Positions 1 through 7,387 of a stretch of DNA of 64,000 nucleotides are shown here, piece after piece. The stretch's first letter is position 1; each line of letters opens with the position of its first letter. Source of the stretch: Antribacter gilvus (GTDB lineage: Bacteria; Actinomycetota; Actinomycetes; Actinomycetales; Cellulomonadaceae); the NCBI RefSeq assembly GCF_003946865.1, contig NZ_QXTH01000002.1, forward strand, positions 372,001 to 436,000, written 5' to 3'. Position numbers and translations under genes: made by a program. The notes beneath the pieces were generated by a model that searched no databases, was not told the origin of the DNA, and worked only from the letters and a program-made list of their open reading frames with translations.

Positions 1-251
1 GCGGCCAGCACCTGGTCCTCCAGGCGCACGGCGATGCGCCGAGCCCGCTCGACGGCGACCAGCAGGTGGCCGCCCAGCGTGTTGATCCGCCGTTGGACGG
101 CCACCATCTCCGCGACCGCCGCGTGCAGGTCCTCGAGGCGTGGCTGCGCGGCAACCTCAGCCAGGCGCGCGACATCGGCCGACCGGTACGCCTCAGGCTG
201 CTCCTGCGACATCACCGACGGAGCGAGAAGGCTGCCGGGCGGGATCGTCAT
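1..251 (-). CDS. N-terminal part of an unidentified protein, possibly DUF222/HNH type (cut by window edge)
   Basis: The frame is open from an ATG at 251 down to base 1, giving the first 83 residues; the rest lies outside. A GGGAG ribosome site sits 10 nt before the ATG. Residues 40-83 are a charged amphipathic helix (LHAAVAEM..VQRRIN..) resembling the helical start of DUF222 proteins, which often carry a C-terminal HNH nuclease domain. That assignment is an inference from the pattern only. A short palindrome (AGAAT-AA-ATTCT) overlaps the region just upstream of the start and may be an operator. Confidence 0.45.
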   Translation of the reverse strand, partial: MTIPPGSLLAPSVMSQEQPEAYRSADVARLAEVAAQPRLEDLHAAVAEMVAVQRRINTLGGHLLVAVERARRIAVRLEDQVLA

Positions 252-434
252 AGAATAAATTCTCCCACCGACAACCACGAACCGCTCGCACAGGCGTACG
301 ATTTCTGCTGTCCGCAGAAGGGTCGGAACGCCACCGAGGGCATTCTGGGAAATCAGCCCAAAAGCGGAAGTTCGGCGGGTGTCGGTGCCCGGCGGGTGTC
401 AGTGCTAGGCCCAGCACATCAGCCCCGCCGGTCG

Positions 435-857
435 TCAGTGGCCGGCCCCGTGACCCGTCGTCGCCTCCGTCACCGGCCGGCTCACCAGCAGGACCACGAC
501 CGCCACGGCCAGCACCAGGGCAAACACACCGGCAAGGACGCCCCACCGCACTCCGCTGCCGACCGCGGCGATGCCACCGAGGATCTGGAAGAGCTGCCAC
601 GTCATGATGACGCCCCGAGCGCCCCGGCTCCCCCGGGCCAGAGCCCGCCCGGCGGCCACGAGCGCCCAGGCCGCCCCGGCGGCGCAGACCATCAGGAAGA
701 TGCTGACGCCGGCCGACTGGGATCCTCCCGAGAACAGCTCGACGAGGAGCACCACCGCAAACACCGAGAGCGCTCCCGCCTCTACCATGAGAAGGGCGCG
801 GAGGGAACGGATCAATCGCGAAGGTGTTGGTGCGGATTGGCTGTCTGGTCCAGGCAT
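435..857 (-). CDS. small four-helix membrane protein, function unknown
   Basis: This encodes 140 residues with a short polar N-terminus and four hydrophobic segments at about 22-42, 50-70, 84-103 and 106-127. There is no catalytic or binding motif. Small integral membrane proteins of this form are common conserved hypotheticals in actinobacteria. The ATG at 857 is preceded by TATCCT at an 8-nt distance (866-871, minus strand), so it may be leaderless or nearly so. It is divergent from whiB1. The 183 nt between its stop and the edge gene show no other coding signal. Confidence 0.6.
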   Translation of the reverse strand: MPGPDSQSAPTPSRLIRSLRALLMVEAGALSVFAVVLLVELFSGGSQSAGVSIFLMVCAAGAAWALVAAGRALARGSRGARGVIMTWQLFQILGGIAAVGSGVRWGVLAGVFALVLAVAVVVLLVSRPVTEATTGHGAGH

Positions 858-887
858 GACGCACCAGGATAGCGATGATCTGGGCTT

Positions 888-901
888 TCACAATAGTGTG
901 A
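888..901. promoter_or_regulatory. perfect short palindrome upstream of the membrane protein gene
   Basis: TCACA-N4-TGTGA has perfect 5-bp arms and lies 31-44 bp upstream of the start at 857. It looks like a dimer-binding site, but the half-site order is the reverse of the CRP consensus, so no regulator is named. The rest of the 307-bp gap up to whiB1 at 1165 holds no recognised element apart from the whiB1 ribosome site. A loose GGTGTG/CACACC pair near 964-995 is too degenerate to call. Confidence 0.25.
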
Positions 902-1164
902 CGGATACCTCACGGGACATCTCGAAGAAACTTTGCCGTAACCCCTTGTGCGACGCTTCACGAGGTGTGAATCTTGATGGAGCAATCCCACACCACCCCC
1001 CGAACAAACCCGCGTCCACGACCGCACCGACCCCCGGCAACAACGTTTTCGATCCAGTCCTGCGCCCCCAGAACGCACGACTGACGATGCCGGCGAAGGG
1101 TCCGTGGCGGCCTAGGACCCCCCACAGGACGACGGGCCCGTTCCTTCTTAGGAGTATGCGAACC

Positions 1165-1413
1165 ATGGACTGGCGCCACCGCGCGGCATGCCTCGACGAG
1201 GACCCCGAGCTCTTCTTCCCCATCGGCAACACGGGCCCTGCCCTCCTGCAGATAGAGGAAGCCAAGGCCGTGTGTCGCCGTTGCGAGGTTGTCGACACCT
1301 GTCTCAAGTGGGCCATCGACTCCGGGCAGGACGCCGGAGTATGGGGCGGCATGAGCGAGGACGAGCGTCGCGCTCTCAAGCGTCGCACCGCCCGCGCACG
1401 TCGCGCCGGCTGA
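1165..1413 (+). CDS. whiB1: WhiB1-type iron-sulfur transcription factor
   Basis: This encodes 82 residues with the four WhiB cysteines C9, C37, C40 and C46 (C-x27-C-x2-C-x5-C), the GVWGG turn at 58-62 and a basic C-terminal tail (RALKRR). The family binds a NO-sensitive [4Fe-4S] cluster and contacts the primary sigma factor; WhiB1 is essential in mycobacteria. The ATG at 1165 is preferred over the one at 1156 because AGGAG at 1150-1154 is 10 nt from the former and only 1 nt from the latter, and because WhiB1 proteins begin MDWRH. The neighbour facing it is pdtaS, as in M. tuberculosis (Rv3219/Rv3220c), which supports orthology. Confidence 0.95.
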   Translation: MDWRHRAACLDEDPELFFPIGNTGPALLQIEEAKAVCRRCEVVDTCLKWAIDSGQDAGVWGGMSEDERRALKRRTARARRAG

Positions 1414-1437
1414 CCCGCCTCACCCCTTCAGGACCCC

Positions 1438-1472
1438 CTCAGGCCCGAGCTCCCCTGGCGCTCGGGCCTGAG
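1438..1472. terminator. bidirectional terminator hairpin between whiB1 and pdtaS
   Basis: A perfect 13-bp GC-rich stem (CTCAGGCCCGAGC and its complement) closes a 9-nt loop. It begins 24 bp after the whiB1 stop and ends 5 bp before the pdtaS stop on the other strand, so both convergent genes can use it. There is no T-run. Confidence 0.75.
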
Positions 1473-1477
1473 TCGTG

Positions 1478-2953
1478 TCACGGCATCAGCCCGCTGCTCG
1501 CCCCGTCGCGCAGCATGAGCTCCAGCACCACCTCGGTGCCGCCGCCCTCCCGCACGTCCCACGTGATGGTGCCGCCGAGCTCGTTGGTGACGAGGGTCCG
1601 CACGATCTGCGTGCCGAGGCCGCTCCCGGGCCCGCGCCCCTCGGTGAGGCCCACGCCGTCGTCGGCCACCACGACCCGCAGGGCGGAGCCCTGCCGCTCC
1701 ACGCCGATCTCGACGGTGCCGCTGGCCTTGCCCCGGAACCCGTGCTCCACCGCGTTGGTGACGAGCTCGGTGAGCACGAGGGCGAGCGGCGTGGCGTCCT
1801 GGGCGGGCACGAGCCCGAAGGAGCCCGTCCGCACGGTGCGCACGCTGGTGCCCGCCGAGGCGACGTCGGCAGTGAGGCGGAGCGCCCGGCCCACCATGTC
1901 GTCGAGCTCCACGGACTCGTCGAGCGTCTGGGACAGGCTCTCGTGGACCAGCGCGATGGTCGCGACGCGCCGCATGGCCTCCTCGAGCGCGGCCCGCGCC
2001 TCGGGGAGGTCCATGCGCCGCGCCTGGAGGCGCAGCAGAGCGGCCACCGTCTGGAGGTTGTTCTTCACCCGGTGGTGGATCTCGCGGATCGTCGCGTCCT
2101 TGGTGATCAGCTCCCGCTCGCGGCGGCGCAGCTCCGACACGTCGCGGCAGAGCAGGACGGCACCGATCCGCTGCCCGTGGTCCGTGAGCGGGAGGGCGCG
2201 CAGCGAGAGCGCCACCCCGCGCGCCTCCACGTCGGTGCGCCAGGGCGCGCGCCCCATCACCACCAGCGGCAGCGACTCGTCGACGGGGTTCTTCTGGTTC
2301 TCCAGCAGGTCAGCCGTGACCTCGACGAGCGACTGGCCCACGAGGGGCCCGATCACGCCGAGGCGGTGGAAGCACGACAGCGCGTTCGGCGACGCGTACA
2401 GGACCTCGCCCTCGGAGTTGAGGCGGATCAGCCCGTCACCCACGCGCGGCGCGCCGCGGCGCGGGCCGGTCGCCGCGTTGGGCGACGGGAACTCGCCGCG
2501 GGCGATCATCGCCATGAGGTCGTCGGCGGCCTCGACATAGTTGAGCTCGAGCCGGGACGGGGTGCGCCCGGAACCCAGGTTGGTCTGCCGGGCGACGACG
2601 GCGATCGGCTTGTCCTTGTTCACCACCGGGACGGCTTCCTCGCGCACCGCGTACGCGCCGAACCAGCGCGGCTCGCGCGACCTCTGCGCCCGCGCCTCGT
2701 CGAGGGCGCGGGCAAGCTGTGGGCGCTGCCCCTCGGGAGCGAGCGAGCCCACGATGTCGTCGTAGTGGACGGTCGCCCCGGTCGAGGGGCGGCACTGCGC
2801 GATGGCCACGAAGCTGCCGTCGGGGGTGGGCAGCCAGAGCACGAGGTCGGCGAAGGCGAGGTCGGAGACGACCTGCCAGTCACCCACGAGCAGGTGGAGC
2901 CATTCCACGTCTGCCGGCTCGAGCTCGGCGTGCTGGGCGATCAGGTCACTCAT
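1478..2953 (-). CDS. pdtaS: PdtaS-type cytosolic sensor histidine kinase
   Basis: This soluble kinase of about 491 residues carries an N-terminal GAF-like domain (about 1-150), a central PAS domain (about 160-270), a HisKA_2 dimerisation domain and a C-terminal HATPase. The H-box reads IREIHHRVKNNLQT with the phosphorylated histidine at about H293; the G-boxes DDGVGL and GSGLGTQIV follow. In mycobacteria PdtaS phosphorylates PdtaR, an ANTAR RNA-binding response regulator, and responds to copper and NO; no PdtaR gene is in the window. The ATG at 2953 aligns with the known start (MSDLIAQH..); a GTG three codons upstream at 2962 is also possible. The position facing whiB1 matches mycobacteria. 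Confidence 0.92.
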   Translation of the reverse strand: MSDLIAQHAELEPADVEWLHLLVGDWQVVSDLAFADLVLWLPTPDGSFVAIAQCRPSTGATVHYDDIVGSLAPEGQRPQLARALDEARAQRSREPRWFGAYAVREEAVPVVNKDKPIAVVARQTNLGSGRTPSRLELNYVEAADDLMAMIARGEFPSPNAATGPRRGAPRVGDGLIRLNSEGEVLYASPNALSCFHRLGVIGPLVGQSLVEVTADLLENQKNPVDESLPLVVMGRAPWRTDVEARGVALSLRALPLTDHGQRIGAVLLCRDVSELRRRERELITKDATIREIHHRVKNNLQTVAALLRLQARRMDLPEARAALEEAMRRVATIALVHESLSQTLDESVELDDMVGRALRLTADVASAGTSVRTVRTGSFGLVPAQDATPLALVLTELVTNAVEHGFRGKASGTVEIGVERQGSALRVVVADDGVGLTEGRGPGSGLGTQIVRTLVTNELGGTITWDVREGGGTEVVLELMLRDGASSGLMP

Positions 2954-3120
2954 GGCGGACACCCGCCCAGCCTAGAGGCCGCGCGGGGACGTGGCGCCGT
3001 GGCGGCCACGCCCTGGGAACCGACGGGGTCCGCCGGACGTCGTACCCGCCGGACGAGCCATCCACCGCCCGCGGGGCCCAGGTTAGAGTTCACACCACCG
3101 GTACGCCACGAGGAGAGCCC

Positions 3121-3663
3121 GTGCACCTGACCGTCGAACTGACGTTTCCCGCGACCCTCGACGACGTCTCGGCGATGCTCGCCGACGAGGAGTTCGTCCG
3201 CTGGCGCGCCCGCCGCACGGCGGGCACCGACACCGTCGAGCAGGCGGACGTGACGGGCTCCGTCGAGTCCGGGTTCACGGTGGTGGTCCGCCGCACGTTC
3301 TCGACCGACCAGATCCCCGTGCAGGCCCGCCCCTTCGTGGGCGACGAGCTGGAGATCCGGCAGGCGGAGGCCTGGGAGGCCGCCGCGGGCGGCCGCCGGG
3401 TGGGCTCGGTGGCCATGGAGATCCTCGGCGCCCCGGTCCGCGTGGTGGGCACCATGGCCCTCGAGCCGCTGCCCGACGGCGGCACGCGCCTCGCGTACTC
3501 GGGTGACGTCACGGCGTCGGTCCCCTTGTTCGGAGGCGTGGTCGAGGAGGCCGCGGCGAGCGCCGTGCGCGGCACCCTGGAGGCGGAGGCGGAGGCTGGA
3601 CGGGCCTGGCTGGCCGGCGACCGAGACAGGCCAAACGGCGATATGCCGGACATCCGCTCGTAA
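3121..3663 (+). CDS. DUF2505 family protein
   Basis: This encodes 180 residues with no signal peptide or membrane segment. The order of beta strands and a long C-terminal helix (VVEEAAASAVRGTLEAEAEAG) fit the DUF2505 family, which has an SRPBCC/START-like helix-grip fold and probably binds a hydrophobic ligand. The molecular role of the family is unknown. The GTG start is chosen because AGGAG at 3111-3115 lies 5 nt upstream and because the family starts with the strand LTVELTFPA. It appears to be a single-gene unit between pdtaS and the cellobiose operon. Confidence 0.8.
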   Translation: MHLTVELTFPATLDDVSAMLADEEFVRWRARRTAGTDTVEQADVTGSVESGFTVVVRRTFSTDQIPVQARPFVGDELEIRQAEAWEAAAGGRRVGSVAMEILGAPVRVVGTMALEPLPDGGTRLAYSGDVTASVPLFGGVVEEAAASAVRGTLEAEAEAGRAWLAGDRDRPNGDMPDIRS

Positions 3664-3691
3664 CGATCGGGTCACGTCTTTGCCCTCGAAA

Positions 3692-3735
3692 CGCTCGTGA
3701 CCAGGGACGTTATGGTCCCGAGACCATGACGAGCG
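3692..3735. terminator. imperfect stem-loop after the DUF2505 gene
   Basis: The outer arms CGCTCGT/ACGAGCG (3692-3698/3729-3735) enclose inner complementary segments, including GGGAC/GTCCC and ATGGTC/GACCAT. It lies 29 bp after the DUF2505 stop and well upstream of the cellobiose operators, so it is a plausible terminator. An operator role is also possible. Confidence 0.35.
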
Positions 3736-3799
3736 GGTGATCCAGGCCTCAGATGGGTTGACGCGCCCTTGCAGAGGGGGGCACCATCTGAGCACGCTA

Positions 3800-3813
3800 T
3801 GGAAGCGCTACCA
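3800..3813. promoter_or_regulatory. CebR-like operator, upstream copy
   Basis: TGGAAGCGCTACCA matches 12 of 14 positions of the Streptomyces CebR palindrome TGGGAGCGCTCCCA. It is 75 bp upstream of the binding-protein start. A LacI-family regulator is encoded as the last gene of the same operon and is the likely ligand. Confidence 0.75.
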
Positions 3814-3821
3814 CCACGTTG

Positions 3822-3835
3822 TGGGAGCGCAACCA
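3822..3835. promoter_or_regulatory. CebR-like operator, downstream copy
   Basis: TGGGAGCGCAACCA matches 12 of 14 positions of the CebR consensus. Its centre is 22 bp from the centre of the upstream copy, about two helical turns, which would place two repressor dimers on the same DNA face. It ends 52 bp before the gene start. A weak -35-like TTGACG lies upstream at 3758-3763 without a convincing partner. Confidence 0.75.
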
Positions 3836-3887
3836 CACGAACGAGACGCGTCAGCTCCGACACGTCCTGAAGACAAGGGAGTCACCC

Positions 3888-5201
3888 GTGCTGAGCAGCA
3901 CCCGACCCACCCGCCGGCGCGCTCTCGCTGCGTCCGCCGGCATCGCCACCCTCGCCCTCGCCCTCACCGCGTGCGGCGGCCCGAGCGAAGGCGACGACAC
4001 CGTCGAGGGCGAGGACATCACCCTCACCGTCGCCACCTTCAACAACTTCGGCTACACCGACGAGCTTCTCGCTCAGTACGAGGCGGAGAACCCCGGCGTC
4101 AAGGTCGAGCAGATCGTCGCCGCGCAGTCGGGCGACGCCCGCACGAACCTCACGACCAAGCTCGCCGCGGGCGGCGACGGCCTGGCCGACATCGAGGCCA
4201 TCGAGGTCGACTGGCTGCCCGAGCTCATGGAGTACCCCGAGCTCTTCGTGGACCTGACCGACCCGGAGCTCGAGGGCCGCTGGCTCGACTGGAAGGTCGA
4301 GCAGGCCACCACGCCTGACGGCGCCCTCATCGGCTACGGCACGGACATCGGCCCGGAGGCCATCTGCTACCGCCAGGACCTGTTCGAGGCAGCCGGCCTC
4401 GAGTCCGACCCGGCGGCGGTCGCCGAGCTCATCGGTGGCGAGGACGCCACCTGGGACGAGTACTTCGCCGCGGGCGAGAAGTTCGTCGCCGCGTCCGACG
4501 TCGCCTGGTACGACGCCGGCACCGCCATCGCGCAGGGCATGGTCAACCAGATCGACTTCGCGTACGAGAACGAGGACGGCACGCCGAAGGACCTCGCCAC
4601 CAACGACGAGATCAAGGACATCTACGACACGATCACGGCCCAGTCGGCCAAGGGTCTGTCCGCTGGTCTCGGCCAGTGGAGCGACGACTGGAACGCCGCC
4701 TTCGGCAAGGGCGCCTTCGCGACCATGCTCTGCCCGTCCTGGATGACCGGGCCGATCGAGAGCAACTCCGGTGGTGTCACCGGCTGGAACGTCGCCGACG
4801 TCTTCCCCGGCGGCGGTGGCAACTGGGGCGGTTCGTTCCTCACCGTCCCGGCCTCGGGCAAGAACACCGACGCTGCCCAGAAGCTGGCCGCGTGGCTGAC
4901 CGCGCCGGAGCAGCAGACGTCCGCGTTCGTCGAGGCGGGCACCTTCCCGTCGCAGCTCGAGGCCCAGGACTCCCCTGAGGTCCAGGAGTTCACGAACGAG
5001 TTCATGAACAACGCCCCGACCGGTGCCATCTTCTCGAACCGCGCCAAGGCGATCGAGAGCAACCCGTTCAAGGGCCCGAACTACTTCAACATCCACACGA
5101 CGATCACCGACGCGATCACCCGCGTCGACGTGGACAAGTCGGACGACCCCGCGGCCTCGTGGGACAAGGCGATCGAGGCCTTCCAGGCACTCGGTCTCTG
5201 A
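3888..5201 (+). CDS. cebE: cellobiose/cello-oligosaccharide ABC transporter binding lipoprotein (CebE-like)
   Basis: This encodes a 437-residue extracellular solute-binding protein of family 1. The N-terminus is basic (TRPTRRRAL), followed by a hydrophobic segment and the lipobox LTAC with lipidated Cys about residue 28. The mature part has the periplasmic-binding-protein-like pattern of sugar receptors and is rich in Trp and Tyr. The GTG start has AAGGGAG at 3875-3881, 6 nt upstream. It is the first gene of an operon with two permeases, a GH1 beta-glucosidase and a LacI regulator, matching Streptomyces cebEFG-bglC. No ATPase is encoded here; in this family the MsiK ATPase is typically shared and encoded elsewhere. 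The exact sugar is inferred from context. Confidence 0.85.
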   Translation: MLSSTRPTRRRALAASAGIATLALALTACGGPSEGDDTVEGEDITLTVATFNNFGYTDELLAQYEAENPGVKVEQIVAAQSGDARTNLTTKLAAGGDGLADIEAIEVDWLPELMEYPELFVDLTDPELEGRWLDWKVEQATTPDGALIGYGTDIGPEAICYRQDLFEAAGLESDPAAVAELIGGEDATWDEYFAAGEKFVAASDVAWYDAGTAIAQGMVNQIDFAYENEDGTPKDLATNDEIKDIYDTITAQSAKGLSAGLGQWSDDWNAAFGKGAFATMLCPSWMTGPIESNSGGVTGWNVADVFPGGGGNWGGSFLTVPASGKNTDAAQKLAAWLTAPEQQTSAFVEAGTFPSQLEAQDSPEVQEFTNEFMNNAPTGAIFSNRAKAIESNPFKGPNYFNIHTTITDAITRVDVDKSDDPAASWDKAIEAFQALGL

Positions 5202-5242
5202 CCGGCACGCTGAGGGCCACTGAGCCCTGAGCACACCCAGCG

Positions 5243-5273
5243 GGCCGGGCCGGTGCACTGCACCGGCCCGGCC
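5243..5273 (+). terminator. strong intercistronic hairpin after cebE
   Basis: There is a 15-bp perfect inverted repeat (GGCCGGGCCGGTGCA, 5243-5257/5259-5273) with extra flanking pairs CAGCGG/CCGCTG. It follows the binding-protein stop by 41 bp and precedes the permease. Such hairpins usually stabilise the upstream mRNA or reduce read-through, so binding protein exceeds permease. There is no T-run. Confidence 0.65.
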
Positions 5274-5301
5274 TGCCGCTGATCCCGTCCGCGCGCTCCA
5301 C

Positions 5302-5321
5302 GCCTCGCACCGGTGCGAGGC
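5302..5321. repeat. perfect 20-bp palindrome upstream of cebF
   Basis: GCCTCGCACC is followed directly by its own reverse complement, ending 18 bp before the cebF start. It could be a second small hairpin or an operator; it does not resemble the CebR site. Confidence 0.5.
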
Positions 5322-5339
5322 ACGACCCAGGAAGACGAC

Positions 5340-6461
5340 ATGGCCACCCTCACATCCACGGAGCCCGTGCCAGGGCTCGGCGCCCACAGGCAACGCCCAC
5401 CCCGTCGGCTCGGGTTCTCGCAGAAGCTGAGCAGGTGGGACGTCAAGGTCTCGCCGTACCTCTACATCTCGCCCTTCTTCATCCTGTTCGGGATCACCGG
5501 CCTGTTCCCGCTCGTCTACACGGCGGTCGTGTCGGTGCACGAGTGGAACCTGCTCGGCGGACAGGGCGAGTTCGTGGGCCTCCAGAACTTCGACGATGTG
5601 CTCGCGCAGGCGGTCTTCTGGAAGTCGCTCGTCAACACGTTCTCGATCTTCCTGCTGTCGTCGCTGCCGCAGCTGGTCGTCGCGATCACGATCGCGGCGC
5701 TGCTCGACCAGAACATCCGCAACGCGACGTTCTGGCGCATGGGCGTGCTCATCCCCTACGTGGTGGCACCCATCGCCGTCTCGCTCATCTTCGGACGGCT
5801 GTTCGCGGACCAGTACGGCGTGATCAACGCGATGCTCGAGCTGATCGGGCTCGAGCCCGTCCGCTGGCACTCCGACCGCCTCGCGAGCCACTTCGCCATC
5901 TCCACGATGGTGAACTTCCGCTGGACCGGCTACAACGCACTGATCTTCCTCGCAGCCATGCAGGCCGTACCCCGCGACCTGTACGAGGCGGCGACCATCG
6001 ACGGGGCCGGCAGGGCCCGCCAGTTCTTCTCGGTCACCATCCCGCAGATCCGCGCCACCATCATCTTCGTCGTCATCACGGCGAGCATCGGCGGCCTGCA
6101 GATCTTCGACGAGGTGCGCCTCTACGACCAGACCGGCCTCGGCGGCGCCGACCGCCAGTGGATGACCACCGTGCTGTACATGTACGACGTCGCCTGGGGC
6201 GGCCAGCGTGACTTCGGCCGTGCCGCCGCCGTCGCCTGGATGCTCTTCCTCCTGATCGTGCTCATCGGCCTGATCAACTTCCTGGTGGCGCGCCGCATCG
6301 CGTCGTCGGGCCCGCGCGCGCCGCGCGTCAAGCGCTCCGTGACGAAGCGGCTCCTCCAGGAGGCCAAGGCTGCCGGTGCAGGCCGGCCCGGTCCGCGGGC
6401 GCCCACCAGCGGCCACGGCCCCAAGCACTCGTCCACCACCACCGACCGGAGGAACTCATGA
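5340..6461 (+). CDS. cebF: sugar ABC transporter permease (CebF-like)
   Basis: This encodes 373 residues with six predicted membrane helices after a cytoplasmic N-terminal tail of about 45 residues. The EAA loop that docks the ATPase reads YEAATIDGAGRARQFFSVTIPQI, typical of carbohydrate-uptake MalF-type permeases. The C-terminal 50 residues are basic, Pro/Gly-rich and cytoplasmic. AGGAAG at 5329-5334 sets the ATG at 5340. The stop overlaps the next permease start (ATGA), indicating translational coupling. Confidence 0.88.
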   Translation: MATLTSTEPVPGLGAHRQRPPRRLGFSQKLSRWDVKVSPYLYISPFFILFGITGLFPLVYTAVVSVHEWNLLGGQGEFVGLQNFDDVLAQAVFWKSLVNTFSIFLLSSLPQLVVAITIAALLDQNIRNATFWRMGVLIPYVVAPIAVSLIFGRLFADQYGVINAMLELIGLEPVRWHSDRLASHFAISTMVNFRWTGYNALIFLAAMQAVPRDLYEAATIDGAGRARQFFSVTIPQIRATIIFVVITASIGGLQIFDEVRLYDQTGLGGADRQWMTTVLYMYDVAWGGQRDFGRAAAVAWMLFLLIVLIGLINFLVARRIASSGPRAPRVKRSVTKRLLQEAKAAGAGRPGPRAPTSGHGPKHSSTTTDRRNS

Positions 6462-7387
6462 GCTCCGTCGCCGTCATCGCACAGACCGCGGGCAAGGGAG
6501 CGGCGAAGTCCGCAGCCCGGCGCCGCCGGGCGGCCAACGACTCGCACGGCGCGGGCTCGGCCGTCCGCCGTCCGGGTTGGGTCACCTACGCCGTTCTGGG
6601 CCTGGTGCTCGTCCTCTCGGTGTTCCCGCTCTACTACACGCTGCTGCTCGGCTCGTCCGACCAGGTGTCCATCTCCCAGAGCGCCATCCCCCAGTGGCTG
6701 CCGGACCTGAGCATCCTCGAGCGGTTCAGCGAGGTGATGGCGTCGACGCAGATCAACTTCTGGCTGGCGCTGGCCAACTCGACGATCATCGCGGTGACCG
6801 TGTCCCTCGCCGTCGTGCTCTTCTCGACGCTCGCGGGCTTCTCGTTCGCCAAGCTGAACTTCAAGGGCCGTGGTCCCCTGCTCGTCTTCGTCATCGCGAC
6901 GATGGCGGTCCCCACCCAGCTCGGCGTCATCCCGATGTACATCCTCATGTCGGACCTGGGCTGGGTCGGCAAGATCGAGGCGGTCATCGTGCCGTCGCTG
7001 GTCTCGGCGTTCGGCGTGTTCTGGATGACGCAGTACCTCGAGGAGGCGCTGCCGTACGAGCTCGTCGAGGCAGCCCGGGTCGACGGCGCCTCGATGTTCC
7101 GCACGTTCTGGAGCATCGCGCTCCCGGCGGCCCGTCCCGCAGCCGCCATGCTGGGCCTCTTCACCTTCGTCCAGCAGTGGACAAACTTCTTCTGGCCGGC
7201 GATCGTCCTGGGCTCTCAGAACCCGACGCTCCCGATCGCGGTGCAGAATCTACGGGCGGGCTACCACGACGACTTCTCGCTCATCATGGGCGGGGTGTTC
7301 CTCGTGACGCTGCCGCTGCTCGTCATTTTCGCCTTCGTCGGCCGACAGCTCGTCGCCGGCATCATGCAAGGAGCTGTCAAGGGATGA
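6458..7387 (+). CDS. cebG: sugar ABC transporter permease (CebG-like)
   Basis: This 309-residue MalG-type inner-membrane subunit pairs with the preceding permease. After an Ala/Arg-rich cytoplasmic tail it has six helices, starting near residue 45. The EAA motif reads YELVEAARVDGASMFRTFWSIALP. GGAGG upstream lies within the end of cebF. The stop overlaps the beta-glucosidase start by 4 bp. Confidence 0.88.
   Translation: MSSVAVIAQTAGKGAAKSAARRRRAANDSHGAGSAVRRPGWVTYAVLGLVLVLSVFPLYYTLLLGSSDQVSISQSAIPQWLPDLSILERFSEVMASTQINFWLALANSTIIAVTVSLAVVLFSTLAGFSFAKLNFKGRGPLLVFVIATMAVPTQLGVIPMYILMSDLGWVGKIEAVIVPSLVSAFGVFWMTQYLEEALPYELVEAARVDGASMFRTFWSIALPAARPAAAMLGLFTFVQQWTNFFWPAIVLGSQNPTLPIAVQNLRAGYHDDFSLIMGGVFLVTLPLLVIFAFVGRQLVAGIMQGAVKG

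Noticed and set aside
964-995. CRP-type site in the whiB1 upstream region, as in M. tuberculosis
   Set aside because: The half-sites are too far apart and do not match TGTGA-N6-TCACA.
3882-6428. Minus-strand open frame of 848 codons opposite cebE and cebF
   Set aside because: Low-complexity Arg/Asp/Gly-rich composition without domains; cebE and cebF are clearly real.
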